NCBI RefSeq assembly: GCF_001905505.1
Contig: NZ_LIPG01000007.1
Span: 1-64,000, forward strand
Length of the DNA: 64,000 bases
Source: Streptomyces sp. CB02058
GTDB lineage: Bacteria; Actinomycetota; Actinomycetes; Streptomycetales; Streptomycetaceae
Reading direction: 5' to 3'
Each line of letters begins with the position of its first letter. Positions within the stretch are counted from its first letter, which is position 1. This document shows, piece by piece, positions 31,760 through 40,692 of this stretch. The notes beneath the pieces are model-generated. The model searched no databases. It had not been told where the DNA came from and saw nothing but the letters and a program-made list of their open reading frames with translations. The position numbers were made by a program, and so were the translations under genes.

Positions 31760-32167
31760 GCCGCCGCAGAGCACGTCGGCATGGGCCACATGCTCGTAAG
31801 AACAGTTGCTCACAGCGGTGTCCTCCATTGCCTCCAAACTCCCGCCACCGGAGAAGTTCAGACAGTCCTGCCAGTAAGCCAGGCCGGTAATGATCTCCAA
31901 CCCTGCCTTCAAGTCGCCAGCGATCACACCGCCCTGTCCCTCGGAACTTGCGAACACCACGGGCCGCCGCCCGTCCTCGTCATGGCACAGAAAGAAGGTT
32001 CCGCCGGTCCAGTCACCGGCGATGGCGTCCAGAGCGGCACCCGAGGCCGCTCGGACCGCCTCACCGTGATCTTTGCGGAAGATCCCGAACTCGAAAGACG
32101 AATGCAGCAGGTCAGCGATGCCGGGGGTGTCCCGGATCAATGCGAGCAAATGATCGGTTGAGGTCAC
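31760..32167 (-). pseudogene. Conserved Streptomyces hypothetical, C terminus lost
   Basis: From a GTG at 32167 (or one further upstream) the frame reads TSTDHLLALIRDTPGIADLL, then FEFGIFRKDHGEAVR, GDWTGGTFFLCHDEDG, RRPVVFASSEGQGGVIAG and LAYWQDCLNFSGGG. This is well-formed protein of a family I have met only as hypothetical, with the look of an SMI1/immunity-type fold. After EAMEDTAV the sequence degenerates and fuses into the SDR fragment. The natural family continues further, so the gene is truncated. Confidence 0.55.
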
Positions 32168-32590
32168 GGCGCGGACCCTAACAGGAGCCACTGACACGGC
32201 CTCGGCCTCTCGTTGATCTAGTTCAGAGAAGCTTGTGTCCAAAGCCCTGATCGTCCACATGACAGAACGTCCCCGGTTTGTCGAAATCCGTGACAACCTC
32301 CTCACACGCATCATGGAAGCCAAAAGGGGAAGGCTGGCTCGGCGAGATCGAAGGGCTGCACAGCAGCCTGACCCACGCCGGGGAGGGGGGTCGGACGAAA
32401 GCGTGGACCAGCCCGTGGGTATGGGAGGGCGACACTCCCTGACCTCCACGGCCCGGTTTCGCACCGCAAGCGCTACGCCGAAGAAGGCGGGACTTCCCGC
32501 ATGCGGGGCCATACCCCGGAGCTGTGGGAGGACCTCTTGGACCAACACGGCCGCAGAAGACGCCCAGCCCGACGACTTCGGCGGGCGCGT
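32168..32590. other. Intergenic with a possible integrase/recombinase scrap
   Basis: One plus-strand frame near 32330 reads EGWLGEIEGLHSSLTHAGE, which resembles the C-terminal helix of some tyrosine recombinases, without any further support. No gene. Confidence 0.3.
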
Positions 32591-33685
32591 TTAGTTCTGC
32601 GGCACGAGCGGTGGCGCGGCATACCGTTTGGGCAGCTTCAGGTGACGCTCGGCCATCACCGCACGCAGACGGTCCGGGTAGTCGGTGATCATTCCGTCCA
32701 CTCCGTCGTCCATCAGCTTGCGCATGGTCGCCTCGTCGTCGACGGTCCACGGGATCACCTTGATCCCGGCTTCGTGCGCTCGACGCACCAACTCCCGCGT
32801 GGTGTAGGGGGCATATCCGGAATCGGTGACCTTGCCATCCTGAGGTGAGCCGTGCACGGGGGAGAAGGCGTCCGCGCCGAAGGAGGCGACGGCCGCCACC
32901 GGGTCGCCGCCGAAGTCATCGATGTCCAAACCGCCCAGCCAGGGCGAGCCACCGGGTTGCCCGGGCTGCAGGAACTGGTTGCCGTTGGTGAGCGCGACGA
33001 GGCGCAGTTCGGGCGCGACCTGGCGCATCCGCATCAGCGCCCCCCAGTCGAAGCTCTGCACCGTGACCCGCCGGGCCAGCCCTGAGGCGCGCACTTCCCG
33101 CGCTACCACCTGGACAAAGTCCTCGCGCGGCGCCGTCTCGTGCGGTGCCCCCGCCTCGACTTTCGTCTCCACGTTCAGCCCGACCCGGTGCGCCTTGCGC
33201 TCCTCGACCAGGTCGAAGACCTCCGTGAGCAGAGGCATTTGGGCCCCCGGACTCGGCCGCTGCCCCGGGAACTGCGGCAGTGTCTGCGTACCGCAGTCCA
33301 GGGTCCGTACTTGGGCCAGCGACAGGTTCACGATGTATTTACCCACGTAGGGGTACTCCGGGTCCCCCGCCGCCACCGGCCCGGTGTCCCGGCACTTCGC
33401 CGCCGAGATGCGGCGGTCGTGAGTTACCACCGCCCGCTTGTCCTCGGTGATCTGCACATCGAGTTCCAGGGTGCTCACCCCGACCTCCAGTCCGCGTGAG
33501 AAGGAGGCGAGCGTGCTCTCCACCGTCAGCCCGAGCCCGCCCCGGTGAGCCTGAAGGTCGAAGTGCCGGGGCCTGTGGCCGGGCCCGTTCCCGGCAGCCG
33601 AGGCGGGCGAGGCCGTCAGGAGTCCGGCGCAGCCAGCGGCAGCCAGTACGGCGGCCGTGACCGCTCTGTGCAGGCGCGATCTCAT
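32591..33685 (-). CDS. Secreted glycerophosphodiester phosphodiesterase
   Basis: 364 residues from ATG 33685 with GAGAGG upstream. Signal peptide of about 30 residues (AVLAAAGCAGLLTASPASA). GDPD TIM-barrel motifs: QAHRGGLGLTVESTLASF (catalytic His and the Glu), LELDVQITEDK (metal Asp), VVTHD (second His), LNVETKVE and WTVDDEATMRKLMDDGVDG near the end. It would hydrolyse deacylated phospholipids outside the cell to sn-glycerol-3-phosphate, a phosphate-scavenging task; such genes are often PhoP controlled, though I see no clear PHO box. It stands alone. Confidence 0.95.
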   Translation of the reverse strand: MRSRLHRAVTAAVLAAAGCAGLLTASPASAAGNGPGHRPRHFDLQAHRGGLGLTVESTLASFSRGLEVGVSTLELDVQITEDKRAVVTHDRRISAAKCRDTGPVAAGDPEYPYVGKYIVNLSLAQVRTLDCGTQTLPQFPGQRPSPGAQMPLLTEVFDLVEERKAHRVGLNVETKVEAGAPHETAPREDFVQVVAREVRASGLARRVTVQSFDWGALMRMRQVAPELRLVALTNGNQFLQPGQPGGSPWLGGLDIDDFGGDPVAAVASFGADAFSPVHGSPQDGKVTDSGYAPYTTRELVRRAHEAGIKVIPWTVDDEATMRKLMDDGVDGMITDYPDRLRAVMAERHLKLPKRYAAPPLVPQN

Positions 33686-34270
33686 AGGGGAAATCCTCTC
33701 CGTCGTCGGACGACGGCCACGCCCTTCGTTCGGGTACGGCCACCGCCACCCTCACCGACCGGTCTTCGCGCAGGAGAACTTTCCATGACGCGCGCATGCC
33801 GACCGTGCCAACGTCGTGATTCGTTGAGACCCTGCCTGCGCCGACCACCAGCAGGCGCCAGGCACTACCTACGACGCCATGCCGTACCGCGTGCCAGGGT
33901 GCCTCCGCCGCCCCGCCAAAGCATCGCGCTGACGAGACGGTCGGAGGAGCGGGTGGCACCCAGCGCCCCGTCCTTGTCCCAGCCGGGCAGCAGGTCGTCA
34001 CCCGTGAGCCCTCCCAGGGGCTCCGTCCCGGCGGCTGGCGGTGTGCAGCAGCACTGGGCGAGTTCGGGCGCGGTGCTGGCGAAATCGGGGCGTCAACGCG
34101 GAGCGTGGGACTGATGACCAGTGCCTCCCCGCAGCGGCGCTTCAGGTCCCGCCGGTCCGGGAAGTTTTCACGAGGGGAGTGCGCCGCGTGGCTTCAGCCG
34201 GCCGGATGGGTGGCTGTGCGGTCGCCAGCCGCGACGGCGTGCTGAGGGTCCTGGTGTCCTGGGGGGTATG
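33686..34270. other. Intergenic, no gene seen
   Basis: About 585 bases. Low-complexity frames only; probably the promoter of the phosphodiesterase at its left end. Confidence 0.45.
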
Positions 34271-34444
34271 TCATGCCGGGGTCGCGAGCGCGGTCGGCGT
34301 CCGGCCGCCCACGATCGCCAGGACCTCCTGGACCAGCCGGTCGTCGGTCAGCGCCTCGACCATCAACAACGCGAAGTCGACCCGCCGGGTGACATTGCCG
34401 GCGAGTACCGGGGCGCCGACATGCCGGCTCCACACCGCTGGCAG
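34271..34444 (-). pseudogene. C-terminal fragment of an NAD(P)-binding reductase
   Basis: The frame reads GNVTRRVDFALLMVEALTDD and RLVQEVLAIVGGR before its stop, matching the end of NmrA/SDR-like NAD(P)-binding proteins (R-x-D-x-A-x-F-M-L-x-x-L-x-D-D). Upstream it loses sense. Only about 55 residues remain. Confidence 0.45.
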
Positions 34445-34692
34445 GCCTTGGCTCAGGCCTTCTTCGAGATCGCTGCCGCGCACGATCGTCGGTCGGCGAC
34501 GCAGGCCCTGTGTGCCAGCCCGCCGAGGACCGCGACGACCACCCGGAGCTTTATCGTAGGTGTCGGTGCTGTCCGGCACAGGCGCCGCTGGAGGCGACCG
34601 CGCGTCGTCGCCGACGGTTTCCGTACCTGGCTTGTGCAGATCACGGGGCCGAGGTCACCTCGAGACATGTCACCTCACGGTGGTGCCCGCCG

Positions 34693-35598
34693 TCACATCG
34701 ACCCCGCCGCCTCGTCGTCGGTCGTGATACCCAGACGGTCGGCGACAGCAGTGAGTGCCGCTCCCAGCGGGAGAGAGATCCGGATGGCAGCGTGCCGGTC
34801 ACCCCTGGTCGGATCCCGGTTAATGATCAGCACGGGCGTTCCGGCCTGGTCGGCCTGGCGGACGAAGCGGAGCCCGGACATGACCGTCAGCGAGGAGCCC
34901 AGGACCAGCAGGGCCGTCGCCTCGCGGACCAGAGCCCGGCAGTGCTGGACCCGTGACGGGGGTACGGCTTCACCGAAGAACACCACGTCCGGTTTGAGGA
35001 CGCCGCCGCAGACCGTGCAGGGCAGCACCTGGAACTCGCCCACCTGCTCGTCGGTGAGGTCGGCGTCACCGTCCGGGTTGATCGCGGCGTCCACCGGTCC
35101 GAAGCCCGCGTTGGCCACCTCCAGGCGCCCGGCCAGTTCGCGTCGCGGGCTGACGTGCCCGCAGGATAGGCAAACAACCCGGTCCAGGCTCCCGTGGATG
35201 TCCACGACGCCATCACTGCCCGCGGCCTGGTGCAAGCCGTCGACGTTCTGGGTGATCACACCGGTGAGCAGGCCGTGCCGCCCGAACGCGGCGACGGCTC
35301 GGTGCCCGGCGTTGGGACGGGCACGACCGAAGGTACGCCAGCCGAGATGGCTGCGCGCCCAGTACCGGCGACGGGCCTGGGCACTGCCGGTGAAGTCCTG
35401 GTAGGTCATCGGCGTGTGCCGGCTCAGGCTCCCGCCCTCCCCTCGGTAGTCGGGGATACCCGACTCCGTGGAGAGGCCGGCCCCGCTGAGCACCAGCACA
35501 CCACCGGTGTCCAGCGCGTCCACGACCGGCTCCAGGGTCGTGGCGCCCGGGGACGGGTCCCCGATAGGAGTCCAGCTCAGAGTGGGGCGCATACGCAT
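34693..35598 (-). CDS. Sir2-family NAD-dependent protein deacylase
   Basis: 301 residues from ATG 35598 behind GGGGG. Sirtuin motifs: VLSGAGLSTESGIPDYRG, GVITQNVDGLHQAAG, the catalytic His in VVDIHGSLDRV, zinc Cys pairs CLSCGH and CTVCGG, KPDVVFFGEAVP and LLVLGSSLTV. It removes acyl groups from Lys using NAD, in the cytoplasm, with acetyl-CoA synthetase or nucleoid proteins as likely substrates. It is longer than minimal sirtuins by about 25 N-terminal residues (MRMRPTLSWTPIGD). A broken IS5-type element begins about 30 bases upstream of its start codon, so its promoter may have been displaced. Confidence 0.95.
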   Translation of the reverse strand: MRMRPTLSWTPIGDPSPGATTLEPVVDALDTGGVLVLSGAGLSTESGIPDYRGEGGSLSRHTPMTYQDFTGSAQARRRYWARSHLGWRTFGRARPNAGHRAVAAFGRHGLLTGVITQNVDGLHQAAGSDGVVDIHGSLDRVVCLSCGHVSPRRELAGRLEVANAGFGPVDAAINPDGDADLTDEQVGEFQVLPCTVCGGVLKPDVVFFGEAVPPSRVQHCRALVREATALLVLGSSLTVMSGLRFVRQADQAGTPVLIINRDPTRGDRHAAIRISLPLGAALTAVADRLGITTDDEAAGSM

Positions 35599-35629
35599 AA
35601 CCCCCAGGGTACGGAACAGGCTGCCATCC

Positions 35630-36443
35630 CCTGCCCCGCGCCGCCAGCACCTTGCTGCGGCTGCTGCGACCCCCACGGCCGACGCCCGGACCGTGCCGCC
35701 TGCGGGGTCTCCTTCGGGCGACCGCCTGAGCACGACCTGCGCCGGATCATGGGCGCGGTGTTGTACGTGGACCGGACCGGGATCCCCTGGCGCTCTCTTC
35801 CCCACGACTTCGCGCCGTGGGAAACCGGTCACGGATACTGCGCCGCCTGGCAGAAGGACGGCGTGTTTGACCAGCTCAACGGCCTGCTGCGCCGACTTGT
35901 CCGAGAGGCCGCAGGCCGGGACGCCGAACCGAGCGCATGCGTCCTGGACACCCAGAGCATCAAGACGTCCGCCAACGTTCCGGCCACCGGCCAGGGCTTC
36001 GACGCGGGCAAGAAGATCGCGGGCCGCAAGTGCCACATCGGCGTCGACACCCTCGGCCTCCTCCTCGCGGTCTGGGTCACCGCGGCCGGCGTCCCCGACA
36101 ACGCCGACGGGATCCACCTGCTCTCGCGCATCGCCAAGGCCCACCCCAGAATCACCAAGGCATGGGCCGACAGCGGTTATCGAACCAAGGCTTCGACCAC
36201 GGCGCCACCCTCGGCATCGACGTCGAAGTCACCCGCCGCGACCCTGGCCAGAAGGGCTTCAAGACCATCCCCCGGCGCTGGGTCGTCGAGCCGACATTCG
36301 GCTGGCTCATGAATCACCGCCGCCTCGCCCGCGACTACGAAACCCACCCGCACCGCTGCGAAGCGATGATCCGCCTCGCGATGATCGACCTGATGAGCCG
36401 CAGGCTCACACGAGAGTCCACTCCGAACTGGAAGGACTCATAG
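35630..36443 (+). pseudogene. IS5-family transposase, frameshifted
   Basis: One frame covers HDLRRIMGAVLYVDRTGIPW, CVLDTQSIKTSANVP, GKKIAGRKCHIGVDTLGLLL and KAWADSGYRTKA. At about 36190 the sense moves to another frame, which gives RDPGQKGFKTIPRRWVVEPT, FGWLMNHRRLARDYE and ends with DLMSRRL. DDE residues are D (LDTQS), D (WADSGY) and E (VVEPTFGW), as in IS5. The N-terminal 35 residues are also garbled. The 3' end overlaps the next minus-strand gene by six bases. It is inactive. Confidence 0.85.
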
Positions 36444-36893
36444 CCGCCGAGCCACGCTGACCCGCGCGTCCTCGCCCCTCAACGCCTGCGGCCAGCGGCC
36501 ATCGATGACACCCGCCATATCCCGGCAGGCGCCACAGGCGTTCTCCCGCTCCGGCAGCCACCAGTAATCCGACGGTGACATGCCGGCCACCTGGATTCCG
36601 CACAGCGTCCTGTCGAAGATGCCGAAAGCATGGGAGACGTCGACGGTGAGGCCGTCCGCGACGGCCCGCTCCCAACGCATGTCCACGGGCAAGTACGGCG
36701 GCCGCGCGACCACGAACCACTCGCCACCCACATGGGTGGAGGCGTAGCACCAGGAACAGGACCAGATCTCCTCTTCCCAGGCTGTCGGCAGTGTCGGCCA
36801 TTGCCACATCGCACGTCCACACACATCGCACTCCACGGACGGATCCTCACACGCCTCCGCGTGTGTCCCAACCCGCCTCACAGCGCGAGTCAT
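36438..36893 (-). CDS. Cys-rich conserved hypothetical
   Basis: 151 residues from ATG 36893 with GGGAG eight bases upstream. The N-terminal third has two Cys pairs, ECDVCGRAMWQW and SCSWCYASTH, arranged like a zinc ribbon. The C-terminal third has ENACGACRDM. The middle is a beta-rich core (WFVVARPPYLPVDMRW, VDVSHAFGIFDRTLCG). It resembles Streptomyces hypotheticals found beside immunity or modification genes, but I cannot assign one. Its last codons overlap the end of the broken IS5 transposase, so the natural C terminus may have been altered. Confidence 0.72.
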   Translation of the reverse strand: MTRAVRRVGTHAEACEDPSVECDVCGRAMWQWPTLPTAWEEEIWSCSWCYASTHVGGEWFVVARPPYLPVDMRWERAVADGLTVDVSHAFGIFDRTLCGIQVAGMSPSDYWWLPERENACGACRDMAGVIDGRWPQALRGEDARVSVARRL

Positions 36894-37090
36894 ATCAAAC
36901 TCTCCCGCCGGGACAAAACTCTCTTTGAATCGGCATCCGTGAAATGGATACGGAGCATCGGATTCCCCTCGCCTGCCTCGTCTTTTGCGCGTGCGCGCAA
37001 AAGTATGTGAAGGATCACAGGCGGCTGGCAAGGTCGTCTCGAATCCCGATGCAGCACTGGGCAGTCCACGAGACGAAGAGGAATTTCCGG

Positions 37091-37573
37091 ATGCGATCGA
37101 AGATCATGAAGCGGGCGTGTGTCACCACCGCGACCGTCGCCGCGCTTACCGTCGGCTCCCTGACCGGCGCGGGCACCAGCTTCGCGGCCCCCGCCTCGTC
37201 CACGATGTCCGCAACGGCGTCGGCGGCGAGCACGGAGGCCATCGGCGTGCTCGCCGAGAACAACCTGGGACTGGACACCGCCCACGCCAAGAGCTGGCAG
37301 TGCCTGCTGCGCGACCGGGCGATCGACTATCGTTTCCCCGGCCCGGGCACCATCGACGGCAAGCTGGGCGAGAGCAGCTGGAAAGCAGCGCAGAACCTGT
37401 TCAAATACCTGAACTACTACAGCGACTCCATCGACGGAATCGCCGGCCCCAACACGATCAAGGGGCTGCAGAGGTACCTCAACCTCCACGGCGCCAGCCT
37501 CACCGTCGACGGGATGGCCGGACCCGCCACCAAGTCTGCGTTCTGGAACTTCGCCGGTACCCACCGCTGCTGA
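37091..37573 (+). CDS. Secreted peptidoglycan-binding protein
   Basis: 160 residues from ATG 37091 behind GAGGAA. The signal peptide (KRACVTTATVAALTVGSLTG to SFAAPA) is followed by an Ala/Ser linker. Two short repeats of the PG_binding_1 type come next: YRFPGPGTIDGKLGESSWKA and YYSDSIDGIAGPNTIKGLQR, then LTVDGMAGPATKSAFW. Three D-G repeats are typical of this wall-binding fold. No catalytic domain is attached, so it probably anchors or inhibits. An amidase with a Tat signal follows 125 bases downstream and may be its partner on the cell wall. Confidence 0.9.
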   Translation: MRSKIMKRACVTTATVAALTVGSLTGAGTSFAAPASSTMSATASAASTEAIGVLAENNLGLDTAHAKSWQCLLRDRAIDYRFPGPGTIDGKLGESSWKAAQNLFKYLNYYSDSIDGIAGPNTIKGLQRYLNLHGASLTVDGMAGPATKSAFWNFAGTHRC

Positions 37574-37603
37574 CCCGCCCTCGCCTCCGACCGCACACGC
37601 GCA

Positions 37604-37641
37604 CCGCTGCCCGTTTTCCCCTCGGGGAGGCGGGGCAGCGG
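37604..37641 (+). terminator. Hairpin between the peptidoglycan-binding and amidase genes
   Basis: CCGCTGCCC pairs with GGGCAGCGG at 37633-37641, with CCCCTCGGGG as an inner stem. It lies 31 bases after the first stop codon, suggesting the amidase has its own promoter. Confidence 0.65.
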
Positions 37642-37698
37642 CCCGTACGGCGACATGGCCGTCCTTCCCCTATGAGAACGCACAGGGAGACACACCCC

Positions 37699-38460
37699 AT
37701 GGACTTCCCCGACCGGCACGACCTACCGGGCACCAGACACCCCGCATCCCTCTCCCCGCTGCCGCGCCGGAGTTTCCTCGGCGTGCTGGGTGCCGCGGCC
37801 GTACTGGGTACGGCAGCGCTCCCGGCCGCGGCGGCCACCTCGGCCGCCGCCTATCCGCTGCTGACCCGCGCCCAGTGGGGAGCTGACGAAGCCTTGCGCC
37901 ACACCGCCGCCGGCACCGAGCGCTGGCCCCCCGCCTACTATCCGGTCCAGACCCTGACGGTGCACCACACCGCGGACGGCGGCGACAGCCTGGCCCCGGC
38001 CGCACGGGTGCGCGCGATCTACCGCACCGACGCCGCTGAGTACGGCGACCTCGGCTACCACTACCTGATCGACGCGAGCGGCCTGGTGTACGAGGGGCGC
38101 TGGTCGGGCACCGACGGGACACCCGCGCACGACGCGGCGGGACGCCTGGTCACCGCCGCCCACATCGGGGGATACAACTCCGGAAACGTCGGCATCGCCC
38201 TGCTGGGCACCTTCACCACCGCACAGTCCGCGACCCCGGAAGCGCGCGTCTCACTGGCCCGCCTCCTGGCTGAACTCGCACGGCGGCACGGGGTGGACCC
38301 GCTGGCCGACGTGGTCTACCGCAACCCCGTCAGCGACGTGGTGCGGACCGTTCCGGGCCTTGGCGGGCATCGGGACTGGGCGAGCACCGAATGCCCCGGC
38401 ATGCTCCACAACGACCTGCCCTATATCCGCCGGCAGGTCGCCGAACTCCTCGCCGGTTGA
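37699..38460 (+). CDS. Tat-exported N-acetylmuramoyl-L-alanine amidase / peptidoglycan-recognition protein
   Basis: 253 residues from ATG 37699 with AGGGAG nine bases upstream. A twin-arginine signal (PRRSFLGVLGAAAVLG, cleavage about AAAATSA) leads into a PGRP/amidase_2 domain: LTRAQWGADEA, LTVHHTADGG (zinc His), DLGYHYLIDASGLVYEGRW, HIGGYNSGNVGIALLG, and GGHRDWASTECPG with the second His and the Cys ligand. It cleaves the amide bond between muramic acid and the stem peptide. The pairing with the wall-binding protein just upstream suggests a shared role in wall turnover or competition. Confidence 0.94.
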   Translation: MDFPDRHDLPGTRHPASLSPLPRRSFLGVLGAAAVLGTAALPAAAATSAAAYPLLTRAQWGADEALRHTAAGTERWPPAYYPVQTLTVHHTADGGDSLAPAARVRAIYRTDAAEYGDLGYHYLIDASGLVYEGRWSGTDGTPAHDAAGRLVTAAHIGGYNSGNVGIALLGTFTTAQSATPEARVSLARLLAELARRHGVDPLADVVYRNPVSDVVRTVPGLGGHRDWASTECPGMLHNDLPYIRRQVAELLAG

Positions 38461-39164
38461 GGCGGGCCGGGTGCCGGTGGCTGGGCACGGCCCCGGTGCA
38501 GTCCCTCCGTGAGGCGTTCCGTCCCGGTTTGAGGTGTCCGCTTGCAAGACGAGCGCGACTTCTGACTAGCTTTGAGGCGTCCAGGAAGCCGTATCTCAAC
38601 CGATCTTGAAACGTGCAAGTCGAACAGAGTTCCTGGTCGGGTGATCTTCTGGCCGTCCGTGCATGAACGCAGGGCCTCCTGGTAGCTCGGGGACGCGATC
38701 CCACCCGAGCGGTTCCGGAGGCCCTGTTGTCGTTGTTGTACGCGCCCGAGCCCCTTCACTTCAACCCGCCTGCCGTGTCGTGCGATTGCCTCGCGCACGT
38801 GTACGGCAACGCGGCCGACCATCCGGACCGGATGCGCCCGGTATCCGTCGGACATGACGGACGCGGGGTGGGCGACTATCCGGCCTTTGCTGTCCTCGTG
38901 GTGGCCCGCCGACCGGACCGTACGGCGATCCGGGCCCGGTTGTGACGACGTGGAGCGATCGCTTCGGTCCGGACCTCGGGCCAGGACCGACCTTGGGAGC
39001 GTTACCGGTCGTGTCCTGTGACGCTCATCGTCGTTGCACGACTGAGTCGGGGCCCTTCGCATCGCTGTGTCCGGCCGTTGCTGGGGCGGTGCCGGTGATG
39101 AGGTCGTGACCGCATCCTGTCGGGCGCGGCTCGCGGCAGGTCGACGCTGAAGAAGGCGGTGGGT
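38461..39164. other. Intergenic, 700 bases, possible transposase-leader scrap
   Basis: It contains a 10-bp inverted repeat CAGGGCCTCC/GGAGGCCCTG (about 38671-38725), followed by a short plus-strand frame MSLLYAPEPLHFNPPAV, which looks like the leader and first codons of an IS481/IS3-type integrase. No further match is seen. The right part should hold the promoter of the ABC-transporter operon. Confidence 0.35.
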
Positions 39165-39821
39165 ATGAAGGGTGAAGCGGTGAGCGCGGTTGGTCCGGTG
39201 CTGGACGTGCGGGACGTACGCAAGGGATACCGGCGGCGGCCGGTTCTGCGCGGGGTGTCGCTGGATCTCCGTCCGGGTCAGCTGGTGGGCATCGTCGGCG
39301 AGAACGGGGCCGGCAAGAGCACTCTGCTGCGGATCCTGGCCGGGGACCTCCCCGCGGACAGCGGCACGGTGGAGCGTGCGGGCCGACTGGGATGCTGTCC
39401 GCAGGAGACCGTGCTCCACCAGGCGTTCACCGTCGAGCAGCACCTGCAGTTCTTCCAGGCCGCCTACGGCATCAGCCATCTGACCCGGGCCTACGAGCTG
39501 CTGGAGGAGCTGAACTTCAGTGGCTACCGGCACGAGCGGGTGGAGACGCTCAGCGGCGGTACCCGCCAGAAGCTCAACCTGGTTCTCGCCCTGATGCATG
39601 ATCCGCAGTTGCTGCTCCTGGACGAGCCGTACCAGGGCTTCGACTGGGAGACGTATCTGCGGTTCTGGGATCTGGCTGCAGCTGTGCGAGACCGGGGATG
39701 CGCGGTACTGGTGGTCTCCCACCTCGCGTACGACACCTCCCGTCTCGACAGCTTGTACCGCCTGGACGGCGGGGTGTTGCGGGAGACCGAGCGGACCGAC
39801 ACGATCGGGGTGGCCTCGTGA
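39165..39821 (+). CDS. ABC transporter ATP-binding protein
   Basis: 218 residues from ATG 39165 with AGAAGG eight bases upstream. Walker A GENGAGKST (about 48-56), Q-loop CCPQETV, signature LSGGTRQKL, Walker B LLLLDEPYQGFD (Asp/Glu) and the H-loop VVSHLAYD. The signature has a Thr (SGGTRQ) as in antibiotic or lipid exporters of the CcmA type. It energises the permease encoded next, whose GTG overlaps this stop codon (GTGA). It is the first gene of the coupled run ATPase-permease-PAP2-acyltransferase. Confidence 0.95.
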   Translation: MKGEAVSAVGPVLDVRDVRKGYRRRPVLRGVSLDLRPGQLVGIVGENGAGKSTLLRILAGDLPADSGTVERAGRLGCCPQETVLHQAFTVEQHLQFFQAAYGISHLTRAYELLEELNFSGYRHERVETLSGGTRQKLNLVLALMHDPQLLLLDEPYQGFDWETYLRFWDLAAAVRDRGCAVLVVSHLAYDTSRLDSLYRLDGGVLRETERTDTIGVAS

Positions 39822-40603
39822 AGCGGCGGATCTGCTTCGGCACGTCGCTGCGGTTCGCGTTGATCGAGCAGGCCCGTAACCGGCTGGCGCTGCTCATCAT
39901 GCTTCTGTTCGTTCCGCTGTGGACCTCGTTGGCCTACGAAGTGGTGGCGCGGACACCGCTGCGTTTCTACGTCCGGCCGGTCGGGCGTTTCGTGGTCATG
40001 GACGGCAACGTGCTGACCCAGGTCGTCGGCGCGCTGCAGGCTCTCACCCTGGTCGTCGCGTTCATGATGTTCGTCGCCACCGCTCGCTCCGCCGTTTTCG
40101 ACCGGCGTCTGGTGCAGGCCGGGTTTCCGCGCTCCTCTCTGGCCCTGGCGAAGTGCGTCTCGCTCGTCCTGGTGGCGGCCGCAGTCGCCGTCTACGTCAC
40201 GGCGTGGACGCATCTGTTCTGGCGGCCGGTGCAGCCGGTGCTGTTCGCCGCCGGGATGTTCACCGGGGCGCTGATCTACGGCAGCATCGGCATCGTGCTC
40301 GCGGCCGTGGTCCGCAGTGAACTGGCGGGCATGTTCCTGGCCATCATGGTCAGCTCGATCGATCTGCTGCTGCAGAACCCGCTGATCAACCCGGAATCCG
40401 ACCATGCCCTGGTGCGATACCTGCCGGCCCACGGCGCGGTGCAGACCGCTGTGACGGCCGCCGGCCTGCACGCGATGCCCTGGAGCTGCCTGCTTCTGGG
40501 CTTCGGGTGGGCGCTGGGCATGGCGGCGGTCGGTATGACCGCCTTCGCTCTGCGCACCCGCGCCACCCGGTCGGCACGAGCATCCGTGCCAGGTGTGGTG
40601 TAG
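39818..40603 (+). CDS. ABC-2 type transporter permease
   Basis: 261 residues from GTG 39818, which overlaps the stop of the ATPase gene by four bases. Six hydrophobic segments are visible (LALLIMLLFVPLWTSLAYE, VLTQVVGALQALTLVVAFMM, CVSLVLVAAAVAVYVTAW, VLFAAGMFTGALIYGSIGIV, AGMFLAIMVSSIDLLL, LLLGFGWALGMAAVGM). This is the ABC-2 exporter topology, with one ATP-binding partner upstream. The permease probably exports a lipid-like product of the genes around it. An Arg-rich tail ends the protein. Confidence 0.9.
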   Translation: MKRRICFGTSLRFALIEQARNRLALLIMLLFVPLWTSLAYEVVARTPLRFYVRPVGRFVVMDGNVLTQVVGALQALTLVVAFMMFVATARSAVFDRRLVQAGFPRSSLALAKCVSLVLVAAAVAVYVTAWTHLFWRPVQPVLFAAGMFTGALIYGSIGIVLAAVVRSELAGMFLAIMVSSIDLLLQNPLINPESDHALVRYLPAHGAVQTAVTAAGLHAMPWSCLLLGFGWALGMAAVGMTAFALRTRATRSARASVPGVV

Positions 40604-40692
40604 GCCGCTTCGGTGCCGTGCCCAGGGCCGTTCGGTGTCGTTGTGCCGGTGGGCGTATCCGCTCGACAGGTGTCGCGAGGCAGGGGGCATGA

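Noticed and set aside
34121..35404. A 427-codon plus-strand frame opposite the Sir2 gene
   Set aside because: Sirtuin motifs are all on the minus strand; the opposite frame is Thr/Arg/Ser filler.
38671..38725. Inverted repeat CAGGGCCTCC as an IS end
   Set aside because: No matching second end and no target duplication; kept only as a comment on the intergenic stretch.
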